Of a DNA stretch of 64,000 bases, positions 42,601-53,049 are shown in pieces; the first letter of the stretch is position 1; each line of letters starts with the position of its first letter. The stretch lies in NCBI GenBank assembly GCA_037127315.1, contig JBBBDQ010000403.1, forward strand, positions 3,455,001 through 3,519,000. The letters are read 5' to 3'. A program made the position numbers and the translations under genes. This stretch comes from Ascarosepion bandense (Eukaryota; Mollusca; Cephalopoda; Sepiida; Sepiidae). Below the pieces are notes generated by a model. It was not told the origin of the DNA. It did not search any database and saw only the letters and a list, made by a program, of their open reading frames with translations.

Positions 42601-42961
42601 ACTTAAATTATTAGCATTCCTCTAATCAGCATTAATTTTAAACCTCTTCCAAATATTTCCTACACGAAATTTGCACATAAACACAATATTATTTATTTAT
42701 GCTTCTACATGTGATAGCCTAAAATTTTACTATGCTCAGCGCAAATTTTAGGCTTGTAGCCCCATTAGAAATTATGTTTTCTTAAAGAAACTTACAAAAA
42801 TGTTACATCTCCAGTACTTTTAATGATAGCGATAAATCTTTCAACGAGTTATTCTTTGAAAGCTTTCATTTATTTTATTTTTATTTATTTTTTTGCTTTT
42901 TATACAGTTTACAGACGATAAAGAAGTTAGCTGTGAGTTTATTTACTTTGTGTTACAGTTT
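42601..42961. other. AT-rich DNA, no feature seen
   Basis: Nothing recognised apart from TTTATTTATTTT-type runs. Confidence 0.5.
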
Positions 42962-43330
42962 GTTAGTTTCTCATATGCTCGGGTGTAATGAAAGCATTAA
43001 AACTAATCCATGGTTCTGTAGCTCAGACTCTTTGGTCGTTGGCACGAAGGACTAAATGCAATAATTGTTTCCAGTTAAAGCGAAATCGTAGACTGAAAGA
43101 AAAATGAATGGATGTAAGTCAATTTTTGATTTCCTGGTATCGATATCAAATAAGTTTTTTTCGCCATAAACTGAATTTTGAAGACTAAATAAGTCCCCTG
43201 AGTAAATGGTATCATGGCTGAGACTAAGAACTACAAATATAGAGTAAAACCCGCAGCAAAATCTAAAAAAAGGGCTGAATAAAAAACAGACATACAAGCA
43301 GATAAACAGACACACACACAAACATCTTGC

Positions 43331-43369
<39 letters not shown>

Positions 43370-43772
43370 TAAGGTTAAAATAAATTTATATTTATTATTA
43401 GCAGTATAGCCCGGTGTTGCTCGGGTGTAATGAAAGCATTAAAACTAATCCATGGTTCTGTAGCTCAGACTCTTTGGTCGTTGGCACGAAGGACTAAATG
43501 CAATAATTGTTTCCAGTTAAAGCGAAATCGTAGACTGAAAGAAAAATGAATGGATGTAAGTCAATTTTTGATTTCCTGGTATCGATATCAAATAAGTTTT
43601 TTTCGCCATAAACTGAATTTTGAAGACTAAATAAGTCCCCTGAGTAAATGGTATCATGGCTGAGACTAAGAACTACAAATATAGAGTAAAACCCGCAGCA
43701 AAATCTAAAAAAAGGGCTGAATAAAAAACAGACATACAGGCAGATAAACAGACACACACACAAACATCTTGC

Positions 43773-43835
<63 letters not shown>

Positions 43836-44590
43836 TAAGGTTAAAATAAATTTATATTTATTATTAGCAGTATAGCCCGGTGTTGCTCGGGTGTAATGAA
43901 AGCTTTAAAACTAATCCATGGTCCTGGAGCTCAGATTCTTTGGACGTTGGCACGAAAGACTAAAAAGCAATAATTGTTTCCAGTTAAAGCGAAACCGTAG
44001 ACTGAAAGAAAAATGAATGGATGTAAGTCAATTTTTGATTTCCTGGTATCGATATCAAATAAGTTTTTTCGTGGTAAACCGAATTTTGAAGGTTAAATAA
44101 GTCCTCTGAGTAAATGGTATCATGGCTGAGACTAAGAACTACAATTATACCTACTTAGAGCCAAACCCGAAGCAATAACTAAAATAAAAGGCTAAAAAAT
44201 ACAAACATACAGGCAGATAAACAGACTCACACACAAACATCTTGCCTTTTATATATATATATATGTTATCGATTTTCTGCACTTTTGTTAGAACTGCAAC
44301 TTTGAAACTTCTGAATATTGTTTCTTATGTCTTTGTCTATGAGTGTATCAAATTTGATTAAAATCGGACCACTTCTTCTATAACCCGATTTTTTCGATTA
44401 TCGATTTTCGATATTTATCGGGGGTACCTCGACAAAAAAAACTTAGCTAAGAACACTCGCAGGCGATTATAGTACAACTGTGTAAATTTTCAAGAAAATC
44501 GGTTTAGCTGTTTCAGAGTCTATAGATAACACACAGACACACACACAGACACACAGACAGACAAATTTCCATTTATAAATAAGTTGAGAT
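42962..44590 (-). mobile_element. Tandem Helitron-like units
   Basis: Three units: 42962-43367 (cut in the hairpin), 43400-43833, and the longest at 43868-44590. The first two are almost identical (442-bp offset; each contains the same 89-codon chance frame) and end in TA tracts. The spacer GGTAAGGTTAAAATAAATTT, TATATTTATTATTA is repeated between units. On the minus strand each intact unit ends in the hairpin CCCGAGCAACACCGGG and CTATACTG. The third unit continues through CGATAAATATCGAAAATCG to TTTATAAATGGAAATTTGTC. No Rep/helicase code is present. Confidence 0.5.
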
Positions 44591-44656
44591 TTCATAAGTT
44601 TACAACTTCAATTTAATTTCTGCACCCTTCGTTTTACCACAATAGCTGTATCATGA

Positions 44657-44659
<3 letters not shown>

Positions 44660-44705
<46 letters not shown>
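44660..44705. repeat. TA tract
   Basis: Pure TA dinucleotide run of about 46 bp. Confidence 0.95.
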
Positions 44706-44710
<5 letters not shown>

Positions 44711-44849
44711 CACACATCCAATTTCATCCGCCACATCAGTCCTATACATAATGTACAACATCCTTCAGTCAGCCTACCACGAAAAACAAAATATAATTTT
44801 TTTATCCTCTCTCCTCCACCGGGTGAAAATATATTTATGTATCTAACAA

Positions 44850-45145
44850 TTATAATATTGTAATAGTTGTTACAATGGTTTTTATACTAAACTACCTCGC
44901 CCCGCTCTCCTAACCCAAAGCTGTATCGCTATGGTTACAAACTGCCGACGGACCAGCTTAGACATACTAAATTCCAATCCCCACATCCCTTACATATCAC
45001 ATTCGCAAAAAGAAATTTTTTTCTCCATTTATTTTCAGTTCCACAAATCACCCGAAGAGGAGCACTTGTGCTCCAAAACATGAGAATTTTTGTGTAGTGA
45101 TACTATGCTTTTATAAACCATTGTAACAACTATTACAATATAAAG
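44850..45145. repeat. Inverted-repeat-bounded element with hammerhead-like hairpin
   Basis: Arms of about 34 bp: TATTGTAATAGTTGTTACAA at 44857 and its complement TTGTAACAACTATTACAATA at 45118. Between them at 45051-45080 is CCCGAAGAGGAGCACTTGTG then CTCCAAAACATG: a GGAGC/GCTCC stem with a six-base loop preceded by CGAAGA and followed by AAAAC. A U to C and a G to A change separate it from a CTGAAGA-stem-GAAAC hammerhead core. Confidence 0.6.
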
Positions 45146-45224
45146 CTCTACTCTGTATCGAGCAGTCTTTATAAAAGTCAATGCTTCAACAGTAAGTTTA
45201 AAATCTACGTTGTTCTTTTTTCTT

Positions 45225-46200
45225 TTTTAAATCATTTCACCCCGGGCAAGGCGTAAATGCCACTGATGTGCGGGGGGCTACATAACTGAAAGAAAATTAA
45301 TTAGAGGAGGGAGAAGAGGATTAAAAATCAATTAGAAAGAAGCAATAGAAAGATGAAAATGCAGGTGTGATGACAGTTGCAAGGGGGGAGAGAAAGGGAA
45401 GGTTATACCGGATGGGGGAAGGGCTAGAGTCAAGTGGTTAGTAGATGAGTATTGACATTGCATTTAAATTTCTGGAGGTTGTAGCCATCAGGAAAGCAAG
45501 AATATGGGAGCGAGTTCCACAGGCGGGAAGTGCGAGAGAAGAAGCTGCAGGAGTAGAATTGTTGTCTGCATTTGGCTAACCTAACCTTGAATGGGTGGGA
45601 CCCAGTTGCCATTCTGGTTGCACGAGTAAACACCCGTTGAGGAGGCACCAGTGATCTGAGCAGAAGCCATGAAAGTACTTATAGAACAGACAAAGGGAGG
45701 CCACATCTCGTCGGTGGGGAAGTGGCTGTAGTCGAGCCGCCAAGTCAGCACCTATCACGTTACTAACTCTCCTTTGGAGCCTGTCGAGAACACTGAGGTG
45801 AGCGGCAGGGGCGCCTGACCATAAATGGCAGCAGTACTCCATGCAGGGTCGAATGATAGACTTGTATATATGCAGGATGGATTCAGGCGGAAAGAACATA
45901 CTGGATCGACACAGTGACCCAACCTTCTTAGCAGTGGATTTAGCTATGGATTCGATGTAGCGGTTCCACTTGAGATCAGAAGAGAGGGTAAGGCTGAGGA
46001 GGCGCAGTGTATTGCACTCAGGGAGAATCGCTTGGTCCATGCTTATGTGAGGAAGGAGAGGTTGCCTGTGATGGTTGACAGACAACAGCTTGGTCTTGGA
46101 CGCATTGAAGTTGACAAGGCACTTCTTGCCCCAATTCACCACAGAGTGTAGATCCCGTTCAAGGTCAGCAGCGAGATTATGTCTGTCCGCCATGTCGGGC
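45225..46200 (-). mobile_element. Longest LINE-A copy
   Basis: The reverse-strand family end is at about 45236 (complement of GCCTTGCCCGGGGTGAAATG). It carries first-type 3' UTR, the C-terminal coding end (45430-45648: QRVFTRATRMATGSHPFKVR, SRTSRLWNSLPYSCFPDGYN) and the upstream frame described separately. It extends further 5' than any sibling but still lacks the RT palm. The 5' boundary is near 46195. Confidence 0.88.
45576..46193 (-). pseudogene. LINE-A RT thumb and C-terminal domain, 205 codons
   Basis: The longest LINE reading frame. Residues 1-40 (NLAADLERDLHSVVNWGKKC, FNASKTKLL) are the region just after the catalytic YADD block in jockey/CR1-type RTs. Then LRLLSLTLSSDLKWNRYIES, IAKSTAKKVGSLCRSSMFFP, PESILHIYKSIIRPCMEYCC, LDRLQRRVSNVIGADLAARL and LPHRRDVASLCLFYKYFHGF. 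At about residue 180 (near 45653) a deletion of about 10 bp, removing the DELSSLV-coding bases, shifts the frame, and the last 25 residues are not family sequence. The remaining C-terminus is open in another frame. Function: part of a retrotransposon polymerase, inactive here. Confidence 0.85.
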
Positions 46201-46375
46201 TGTCACTTTCTTACAATAACAATTATAATATACATATAATATATAAATGAATATTTATAGAAAATCCCCCTCCCCGTCTTGATAATTTTCTAACACTATT
46301 TTTAGCACTTATTTTTTAACACCAATTTTACTATAAATACGGAAGAACTATCACTCAAGGACTTCAGTCATCAAC

Positions 46376-46400
46376 CTGACGAGGGCGTAGAGCGCCGAAA
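46376..46400 (+). other. Hammerhead-ribozyme-like core with good stem II
   Basis: CTGACGA (46376-46382, fits CUGANGA), then GGCG (46384-46387), loop TAGAG, CGCC (46393-46396) and GAAA (46397-46400). This is the arrangement core-stem II-GAAA of a hammerhead. A matching stem III and cleavage triplet were not found by eye. No protein-coding neighbour is evident. Confidence 0.45.
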
Positions 46401-46552
46401 ATCCGTTCACAACTTCACTGACAGCAAAGTGCTTGACAACAATCGATAAATAATCATATAATTAATGAAATTGAAGGCTCTCTTATTTCATTCTTTTGCG
46501 TTTCCTGGCGATTACATTTATTTGCCTGGAGACTTGTTGACAAAAATGAGAT

Positions 46553-46675
46553 CTGATAACGCCTTGGAATGAAAATTCGGAGAGCCGAGTTCGAATTTCA
46601 GTCAGATACGTTACATTCACTTACGCGCAAAGGCAGTAAGAAAAGGTATAAATCCATCTCCTTTCTCTAGTACCA
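46553..46675 (+). mobile_element. tRNA-derived SINE fragment
   Basis: GGAGAGCCGAGTTCGAATTT, ACATTCACTTACGCGCAAAG, AGGTATAAATCCATCTCC: body with B box. A-box end decayed, tail missing. Confidence 0.7.
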
Positions 46676-46843
46676 CTTGTATCTGAATATCATTATTATC
46701 TACGAAAATTATTAGTAGAATATTCACTCACAAGAAAGAAAAGAAGTACTATTCTTACAGTACGAAATATTTTTCAACTTGAAATAACCTTGAAAATGTT
46801 CATAAATTGCAAAAATAAATCAAACAATTAACCTTTGTTGCAC

Positions 46844-46851
46844 CCCCCCCC

Positions 46852-46924
<73 letters not shown>
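46844..46924. repeat. C-run and long TA tract
   Basis: A run of about ten C followed by (TA)n to 46924. Confidence 0.95.
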
Positions 46925-46927
<3 letters not shown>

Positions 46928-47049
46928 GTAGAATATTTGGTATTTAAGTTAGCTAACATTTCGATAGAGAAGAACTCAAAAGAACTCAAAAAATTTATAT
47001 ATTTAATCTAAGAGAGTACTATAATTTAGATGTTCTACAATTTTTATGG

Positions 47050-47325
47050 GCTTCTACGGCTACATCGTGCTGAATACACCGGTTCCCGTCCGATCACCGA
47101 AGTTAAGCAAAATCGAGCCTAGTCAGTACTTAAATGGGTGACCATTTGGGAATATCAGGTGCTGTAAACGTAAGGACCAAGAATGATCCACCGGTTCTCC
47201 AGGTTTGGGGGTTGGGTGCAGGGCTAACAACCCTGCCCCGTAAAAAAACAGTTTGTTACAGAAACAGTAACAGAAAGTTGCTGCCCTATGCACCATCTGG
47301 GTGTGATGGATAAATGATGATGATG
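47050..47325 (+). mobile_element. 5S-headed SINE with a different body
   Basis: 5S-like head (TCTACGGCTACATCGTGC, TTCCCGTCCGATCACCGAAG, ACTTAAATGGGTGACC, GGTGCTGTAAACG) ending near 47170. The body is unlike the tRNA-type one: CACCGGTTCTCCAGGTTTGG, GGGTTGGGTGCAGGGCTAAC, AACCCTGCCCCGTAAAAAAAC, ending GGTGTGATGGATAAATGATG, ATGATGAC, a GAT-type tail. The tail style suggests mobilisation by a LINE with GAT-repeat ends. Confidence 0.8.
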
Positions 47326-47880
47326 ACAATGTTATGGGTAATACGTATTTCGTAGGCAAACCTGCTCGCTCGTCAGACCCAAATGATACAAGAGTTAATA
47401 TTCAAAATAATCCAGAAAAGAATTTCATACAGATACTCACGTGCTTATATAGAGAACAGACATTTGTAACGGGAATATACAAAAACATTTCCTCGCTTAT
47501 TCAAAAAACACTAAAGAAAAAAAGAAAAATATAGAAAATTAATAAACAGAAAGCAAGATATAAAGAAAAAGAAAAGAGAACGAACAGTATAAAGAGGAAG
47601 GAAGTTAAAGTTAACGTCTCAGATCGACATCAGCGTCTATTGCAATTCATCTGCTTCCTTAGAAAAACATGACATGGAAATTTAACATTAAAATTTAGTT
47701 TTAATGATAATAGGATGTATGTACGGTAAAGAAATAAATTGTAAATCATACTTTTTAATACAAATTAAAATATAACAATCAGTAGTATTATATTATAATT
47801 ATAGTTAAAATAATAAAAAAATAAATTAAAAATTATATAAAAGAATGATAAACAAAATATTAAAAGACAATCATATATAT
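47326..47880. other. Unassigned A-rich DNA
   Basis: The A-rich purine run AAAGAAAAAGAAAAGAG at about 47562. Otherwise nothing recognised. A TA tract follows at 47876. Confidence 0.5.
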
Positions 47881-47904
47881 ATATATATATATGTGTGTGT
47901 GTTT

Positions 47905-48147
47905 GCTTTATAGATTGGGTTCATTAAATTTACTTACGAGCAAATACAATTCAAAATATATGAACAAATCTTTTCTCCCTAGCTATAGGTTAAATAGTTG
48001 GACTTGTATATGAAAATCATTATCTTCTAAAAGTTATCAGTACAATATTCACTTACAAAAAATAAGAGGAAATATTCTTACAATTTAAAATATGTTTTGA
48101 CATTAAATAATCTACAGAATAATAACCCGTAAAAATACAAATCTGTT

Positions 48148-48202
<55 letters not shown>

Positions 48203-48305
48203 CTGTTCAAGCCACAGATTCTCGTCGGGCTCGTTATATTCATTTACGTGCTAATATGTCTGAGAAAGGCATGAACGTATCTCCATATATGGGTTAATTA
48301 GTAGG
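47905..48305 (+). mobile_element. Two decayed SINE body fragments around a TA tract
   Basis: 47915-48000 (GGGTTCATTAAATTTACTTA, GCTATAGGTTAAATAGT) and 48203-48305 (CTCGTTATATTCATTTACGT, ATATGGGTTAATTAGTAGG) both follow the shared SINE core. A TA tract lies between at 48152-48200. Confidence 0.45.
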
Positions 48306-48352
48306 AATTATATATATATATATATATATAAAACAAATTATTCTGAATAAAA

Positions 48353-49038
48353 TATTGCCATTGCTAAATCCGCTGCTATGAAAGTCGGCTCTCTGTGGAG
48401 AGCCCGGAAATTCTTTCCGTCTGAATCTATCCAGCACTTATATAAATCTACCTTCCGCCCGTGTATTGGGTACTGCTGCCACATCTGGTCGGGTGCCCCT
48501 GCTATTCTCCTCGGGGTTCTTGACAAAATACAGCGAAGAATCTGTAATGTGATTGATACCGACTTGGCTGACCGCCTGCAGTCACTATCTCACCGGCGTG
48601 ACGCGTGGCTTCCCTGTGCCTCTTCTATAAATACTTTCATGGCTTCTGCTCTGACGAACTTAAATCACTGGTACCCCCTAGATGTGAATTTGCACGAGAT
48701 ACTAGATTGGTAACTAGATCCCACCCTTTCACAGTGAAACCGATGAAATGTAACCGCAATTTCTACTCCAACAGCTTCTTTCCTCGCACTTCCCGCCTGT
48801 GGAATTCCCTACCGCATGCTTGTCTGACGGCTACGACCTCCAGGAGTTTAAATGTAGGGTCAATAGACACCCCCTAACACACTAACTCACACACACTCTC
48901 TCCAACTCTCTCCCTATGTACATCCTAAGTCGTTTATCACCCTCCTTCTGACATTTCCTATACCCAATCGCTCTATGTAACCCCCTGCGCTATAGTGGCA
49001 GTGGAATACCTTGCTTGGGGTAACACGATTAAAAAAAA
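48353..49038 (+). mobile_element. LINE-A copy
   Basis: Starts in SIAKSAAMKVGSLWRARKFF codons. Two overlapping frames (48378-48713 and 48605-48877) are joined by a 2-bp insertion near 48602 (GACGCGTGG where siblings have GACGTGG). Family blocks: SIQHLYKSTFRPCIGYCCHI, IQRRICNVIDTDLADRLQSL, LCLFYKYFHGFCSDELKSLV, TRLVTRSHPFTVKPMKCNRN. A deletion near 48815 breaks the CFPD region. Third-type 3' UTR, end ACCTTGCTTGGGGTAACACG. Confidence 0.88.
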
Positions 49039-49124
49039 AAAACAATGCAATATTCACTCTCAAAAGAAATATGTTTCGGCTTTCACTAACCCACAAAGGC
49101 GTAAAAATAAGCTAATCAACCACC

Positions 49125-49525
49125 CATAGAGGCGAGCCTCATTAGGTAGAGTAGTTGATATTTTTCTCTATATCTCGTGACCTCGATATGCCCTGTCAGT
49201 GTCAAATTCTCCAAACCTTTGTTCCTCAATATATGTCCAAGAAATCTCAGCTGTCTCTTGCTAATTTTGAGTATGTATACTTTTTCTTTAAGACGTCTTT
49301 GATGCATACGCACTCTGTCCATGGAATCCTCATCATTCTTCTGTAGAACAAAATTTTTGTTGCCTCTAGTTTTCTCATCATCTGTCCATCCACCGTCATG
49401 CAATAAGATTGATATTATATAATTGTTCAGTGCTGGTTTCTTTGTTTCTTATAGAAATTTTCATGTTTGGTCGTTCCTTTGTCTAGCTTTTGGAATGCAT
49501 CTAATAGGCGTGAAATATAGAGATC
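49125..49525 (-). mobile_element. RTE-type LINE copy
   Basis: The minus-strand frame at 49116-49403 reads KKNDEDSMDRVRMHQRRLKE, KVYILKISKRQLRFLGHILR, NKGLENLTLTGHIEVTRYRE. To the right the complement continues QKLDKGTTKHENFYK-like codons. Decayed. Confidence 0.75.
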
Positions 49526-49528
49526 CCC

Positions 49529-49531
<3 letters not shown>

Positions 49532-49571
<40 letters not shown>
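49532..49571. repeat. TA tract
   Basis: Pure TA run adjoining the RTE fragment. Confidence 0.95.
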
Positions 49572-49575
<4 letters not shown>

Positions 49576-49959
49576 AAAAGATAAAAATAAAAAAGAAACA
49601 AAAAAGTCTTTTAAATTTCTTGCAAAGTTATTCTTGGCACCATGTCCCTATTATTTTCAGAGAAATCTATTATGCTCAACTCCTGATAGCAGTGGGCGGA
49701 TCTTGCTGTTAAAATTCGATATTCACAACTTGGTTTTCCCGTCGACAGCTGCTGCAGGAGGAAAACTCACCAGCGACATGCGCACTGAAGCACATCTTAC
49801 GAATTATTTCCCTCAAGAAATTTAAATATGACAACTTACTTTTTCAGCCGGAATGGTTACCAATATCAATGTGACAACTTAAATTGGTACAAAAGAAAAA
49901 AAAAGAGATAATCTCATTTCTTTCCATCTTTTATATTTCGCTTTGTATATTCCCATCGT
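49572..49959. other. Unassigned DNA
   Basis: No feature recognised. Confidence 0.5.
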
Positions 49960-50570
<611 letters not shown>

Positions 50571-50639
50571 GTGCGTGTGGTGTTCATTTTATTTGCCTGT
50601 GCGCGTGTATTTAAATGTATGTTTGCACACTTGGTTGAG

Positions 50640-51044
50640 ACAGTCTTCTCATGATGCAATCGTTTGCTAAATTCTTTTCCTCACTGAGTAAAGAGGTGGT
50701 ACGTATGGTGAGTGTTACTTACCAGCAACGCTCGGTACACTTTTCTATGGTGTTAGATCAGTGGTGGTTACGCGTCTGCCGAGCAACGGGTATTCCGCCT
50801 CGAACCAAAACCAATGTCTTGCGCTGTATTCTCTTCTCTTATGTCGTCATGCGTCTCTTATGAAAAGACAAGTACCGAATTGTTTTAATTCTGTACGTCC
50901 GCCTTTTCGTTTCTCGCCATTTTCGGCACGTATTCGCCTTTACGTTCTCTATATATAACCATTCATTACAGATTCATCAACCGATTCTGACAAAAAAGCT
51001 TAATTCTTTTAGACAGTGGACGATTTACAGCAGAGAAGAAATTC
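50640..51044. other. Unassigned DNA
   Basis: GC is higher than average at 50690-50930. A tRNA-like start (GTTAGATCAGTGGTGGTTAC, then CTCGAACC) is noted but is too weak to call. No domain in the short frames. Confidence 0.4.
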
Positions 51045-51240
51045 TTCTTCTTCATCTCCTTTGTGTCGTTTCCTTTCCGGATGTTAGCGGTCATGGCTCT
51101 CCAGAATTTCCTGTCTCTTGAAGCTCTTAATACATATTTTTTGTTTTCCCTTCTCAAAGCTGTTCTGCTATTCACGTACACAATTCTCACAATTACTCCT
51201 CTCATTTCAGGGTGTACGCGATCATGGATCGCCACATAAG
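51045..51240 (-). mobile_element. RTE-type LINE 3' end
   Basis: The minus strand reads RASRDRKFWRAMTANIRKGN, DTKEMKKK, matching RDRETWKAM...LKGQGT...KKK at the end of sibling copies. Next to it GVIVRIVYVNSRTALRRENK is less clear. The GAAGAAGAAGAA tail is at 51042. Confidence 0.65.
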
Positions 51241-51419
51241 CTCTTTTTTAATTATCTATGAATTGCCATGCATTCTTTGGAAAGATAGTAGAGTGTTTTT
51301 TTTCACCCTTTGCTCCTCTCTGGATTGGAAATCAGTTTTCCTTCTCTTAGATTTGTTCCTATTAAAAAGATAGAAATTAGTTCCAAAGCGACTGCGACTC
51401 GCAAATCAGGAATTAGAGA

Positions 51420-52245
51420 TTGGTTCGCCGATTCCATTTTCCGTAAATTCTTCTTCTTTCTGTTAATGTTGTTGTTCTTCTTTTTCGCCTCTTTTTTCTT
51501 TTTTTTCTATGCCGCCTTCTTCTCCTTTTTCGCCTTTTTTTTTTGCTTTTCACTTTTTCGCCTACTTCTTTTTCACCTTCTTCTTTTTTGCCTTCTTCTT
51601 TATTCCTTCTTCTTTTTCGCTTTCTTTTCCTTCCTTTTTTCTTTTTTTCTTTGTCGCCTTCTTATCCTTTTCGCCTTTTTTCGCCTTTCCCTTTTTCGCC
51701 TTCATTTTTTCTTTTTTTTTCTATGTCGCCTTCTTCTCCTTTTTCGCCTTTTTTCGCCTTTCCCTTTTTCGCCTTCGTCTTTTTCATCTTCTACTTTTTT
51801 GCCTTCTTCTTTTTTCCTTCTTCTGTTTCGCTTTCTTTTTCGTTCTTTTTCTTTTTCGTTCTTTTTCTCTTTTTTCTTTGTCGCCTTATTATCTTTTTCG
51901 CCTTTTCTCGCCTTTCCCTTTTTCGCCTCCTTTTTCTATGTCGCCTTTTTCTCCTTTTTCGCCTGTTTTTTCGCCTTTTTTTTCGCCTTCTTCTTTTTTG
52001 CCTTCTTCTTTTTTCTTCTTCTTTTTCGCTTTCTTTTTCGTTCCTTTTGTCTCCTTCTATTGCGTCTTCTATTATTACTTTCCTTCTTATTTTTTACTTA
52101 TTTTTCTTATTCTTTTCTTTTTTTCTTCTTGTTTTTCTTCTTGCTGTTTTTTTGTTTATATTCTTTTTTTCACCTTCTTTTCTTCTTTTTTATTTTTTCT
52201 TCTTTTTTCTTTTTCTTTCTTTTTCTTCTTTTTTCTTCTTTGTTT
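51420..52245. repeat. 830-bp polypyrimidine/polypurine tract with higher-order repeat
   Basis: On the plus strand almost only C and T: units such as TTTTTCGCCTTCTTCTTTTT. Landmarks CTATGYCGCC at 51506, 51721 and 51937 give a ~215-bp higher-order period; TTTGTCGCC at 51655 and 51877 fits it. Three long overlapping frames of F, S and L are artefacts. It is joined directly to an RTE 3' end at 52250, whose minus-strand tail would run into it. Confidence 0.9.
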
Positions 52246-52247
52246 GG

Positions 52248-52300
52248 GCCGTTCCTTTTCAGGACTTTGGTGATCATGGCTCTCAAAATAACTGTTTCCC
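52248..52300 (-). mobile_element. RTE-type LINE extreme 3' end
   Basis: The complement of TTTTCAGGACTTTGGTGATC, ATGGCTCTC corresponds to the RAMITKVLKR-like codons at the end of the family. Its purine tail on the minus strand is the polypurine tract 51420-52245. Confidence 0.6.
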
Positions 52301-52484
52301 AAAAACAAATTTATTTGCAGATTTACATAATAATAGCATTAACAATTATATGCCTTTAAAAATCCTAAAATTATTATTTACATTGGCAGTATTTAAATTT
52401 ATAAAACGAAAGATAAATGTTTGTTCAGAATAGAAAATCTCCAAAACATTGTCATGGTAGATAAAACAACTTGGGATTCTTCTT

Positions 52485-52900
52485 CTATGTGCCCTGTCCC
52501 TTCAGGACGTAGGCGATCATGGATCTCCACGTCTCCCTATCCCTTGTGGCTCTTAGTATGTTTGTTCCTGTTGCTCCTGGCAACCCCCGTTCCGTCATTC
52601 ACCTGATCAGGCCCTGCAAATATGTTATCCGCTGCCTTCCTCTGTCTCTCCTTCCTTCTATCTGTCCAGTCAGTATCAGGTTCTCCAGGCTCTCCTTCCT
52701 CATTGCATGTCCCAGGAACTTCAGTTGTCTCTTCCTGATGCTCAGCATCAATTTCCTTTTTGTTGCCATTCTTTCTAACACCTCGTCGTTGCTTGTATGC
52801 TCAGTCCACGATATCCGTAGCATCCTTCTGTAGAACCACATTTCGGCCGCTTCCAGTTTTGTCCTCATTTTCGATGATATTGTTCAGCTCGGGATTATGT
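52485..52900 (-). mobile_element. RTE-type LINE, best-preserved C-terminus
   Basis: On the plus strand the end is TTCTTCTTCTATGTGCCCTG, TCCCTTCAGGACGTAGGCGA (GAAGAAGAA tail on the minus strand). It contains the intact C-terminal frame at 52599-52868 and further in-family codons to the 3' end in a shifted frame. Confidence 0.85.
52599..52868 (-). pseudogene. RTE/BovB-clade C-terminal domain remnant, 89 codons
   Basis: Reads MRTKLEAAEMWFYRRMLRIS, WTEHTSNDEVLERMATKRKL, MLSIRKRQLKFLGHAMRKES, LENLILTGQIEGRRDRGRQR, ITYLQGLIR. The WFYRRMLRISWTEH and LKFLGH...LILTG blocks match the end of BovB-type RTE proteins. No internal stop, but RT and endonuclease are absent. The family's RW(M/L)TE block follows in another frame after a 1-base shift near 52597. 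Confidence 0.82.
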
Positions 52901-52954
52901 CGTAATAATTAATTGATTCCCTCAAACATGCAATCATTCAGACACAGTCGTCTT

Positions 52955-53035
52955 CCTTCTCCTTCCTCTTCAGGACATGGGCTTTCAGGACGCTGACAAT
53001 CATGGCCCTCTACAATTTCCACAATTCTTAGTAAA
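52955..53035 (-). mobile_element. RTE-type LINE 3' end fragment
   Basis: CTTCCTCTTCAGGACATGGG, CAATCATGGCCCTCTACAAT is the complement of the family's last codons, partly duplicated (AGGACATGGGC and AGGACGCTGAC). Confidence 0.6.
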
Positions 53036-53049
53036 TTTATTTTTTGTTC

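Noticed and set aside
50755..50812. A tRNA gene-like start and CTCGAACC motif
   Set aside because: No cloverleaf can be folded by eye; spacing between the boxes is wrong.
51310..52359. A 349-codon plus-strand open frame, with two overlapping long frames
   Set aside because: Composed of F, S, L and few other residues from a polypyrimidine repeat; open in all three frames because of composition.
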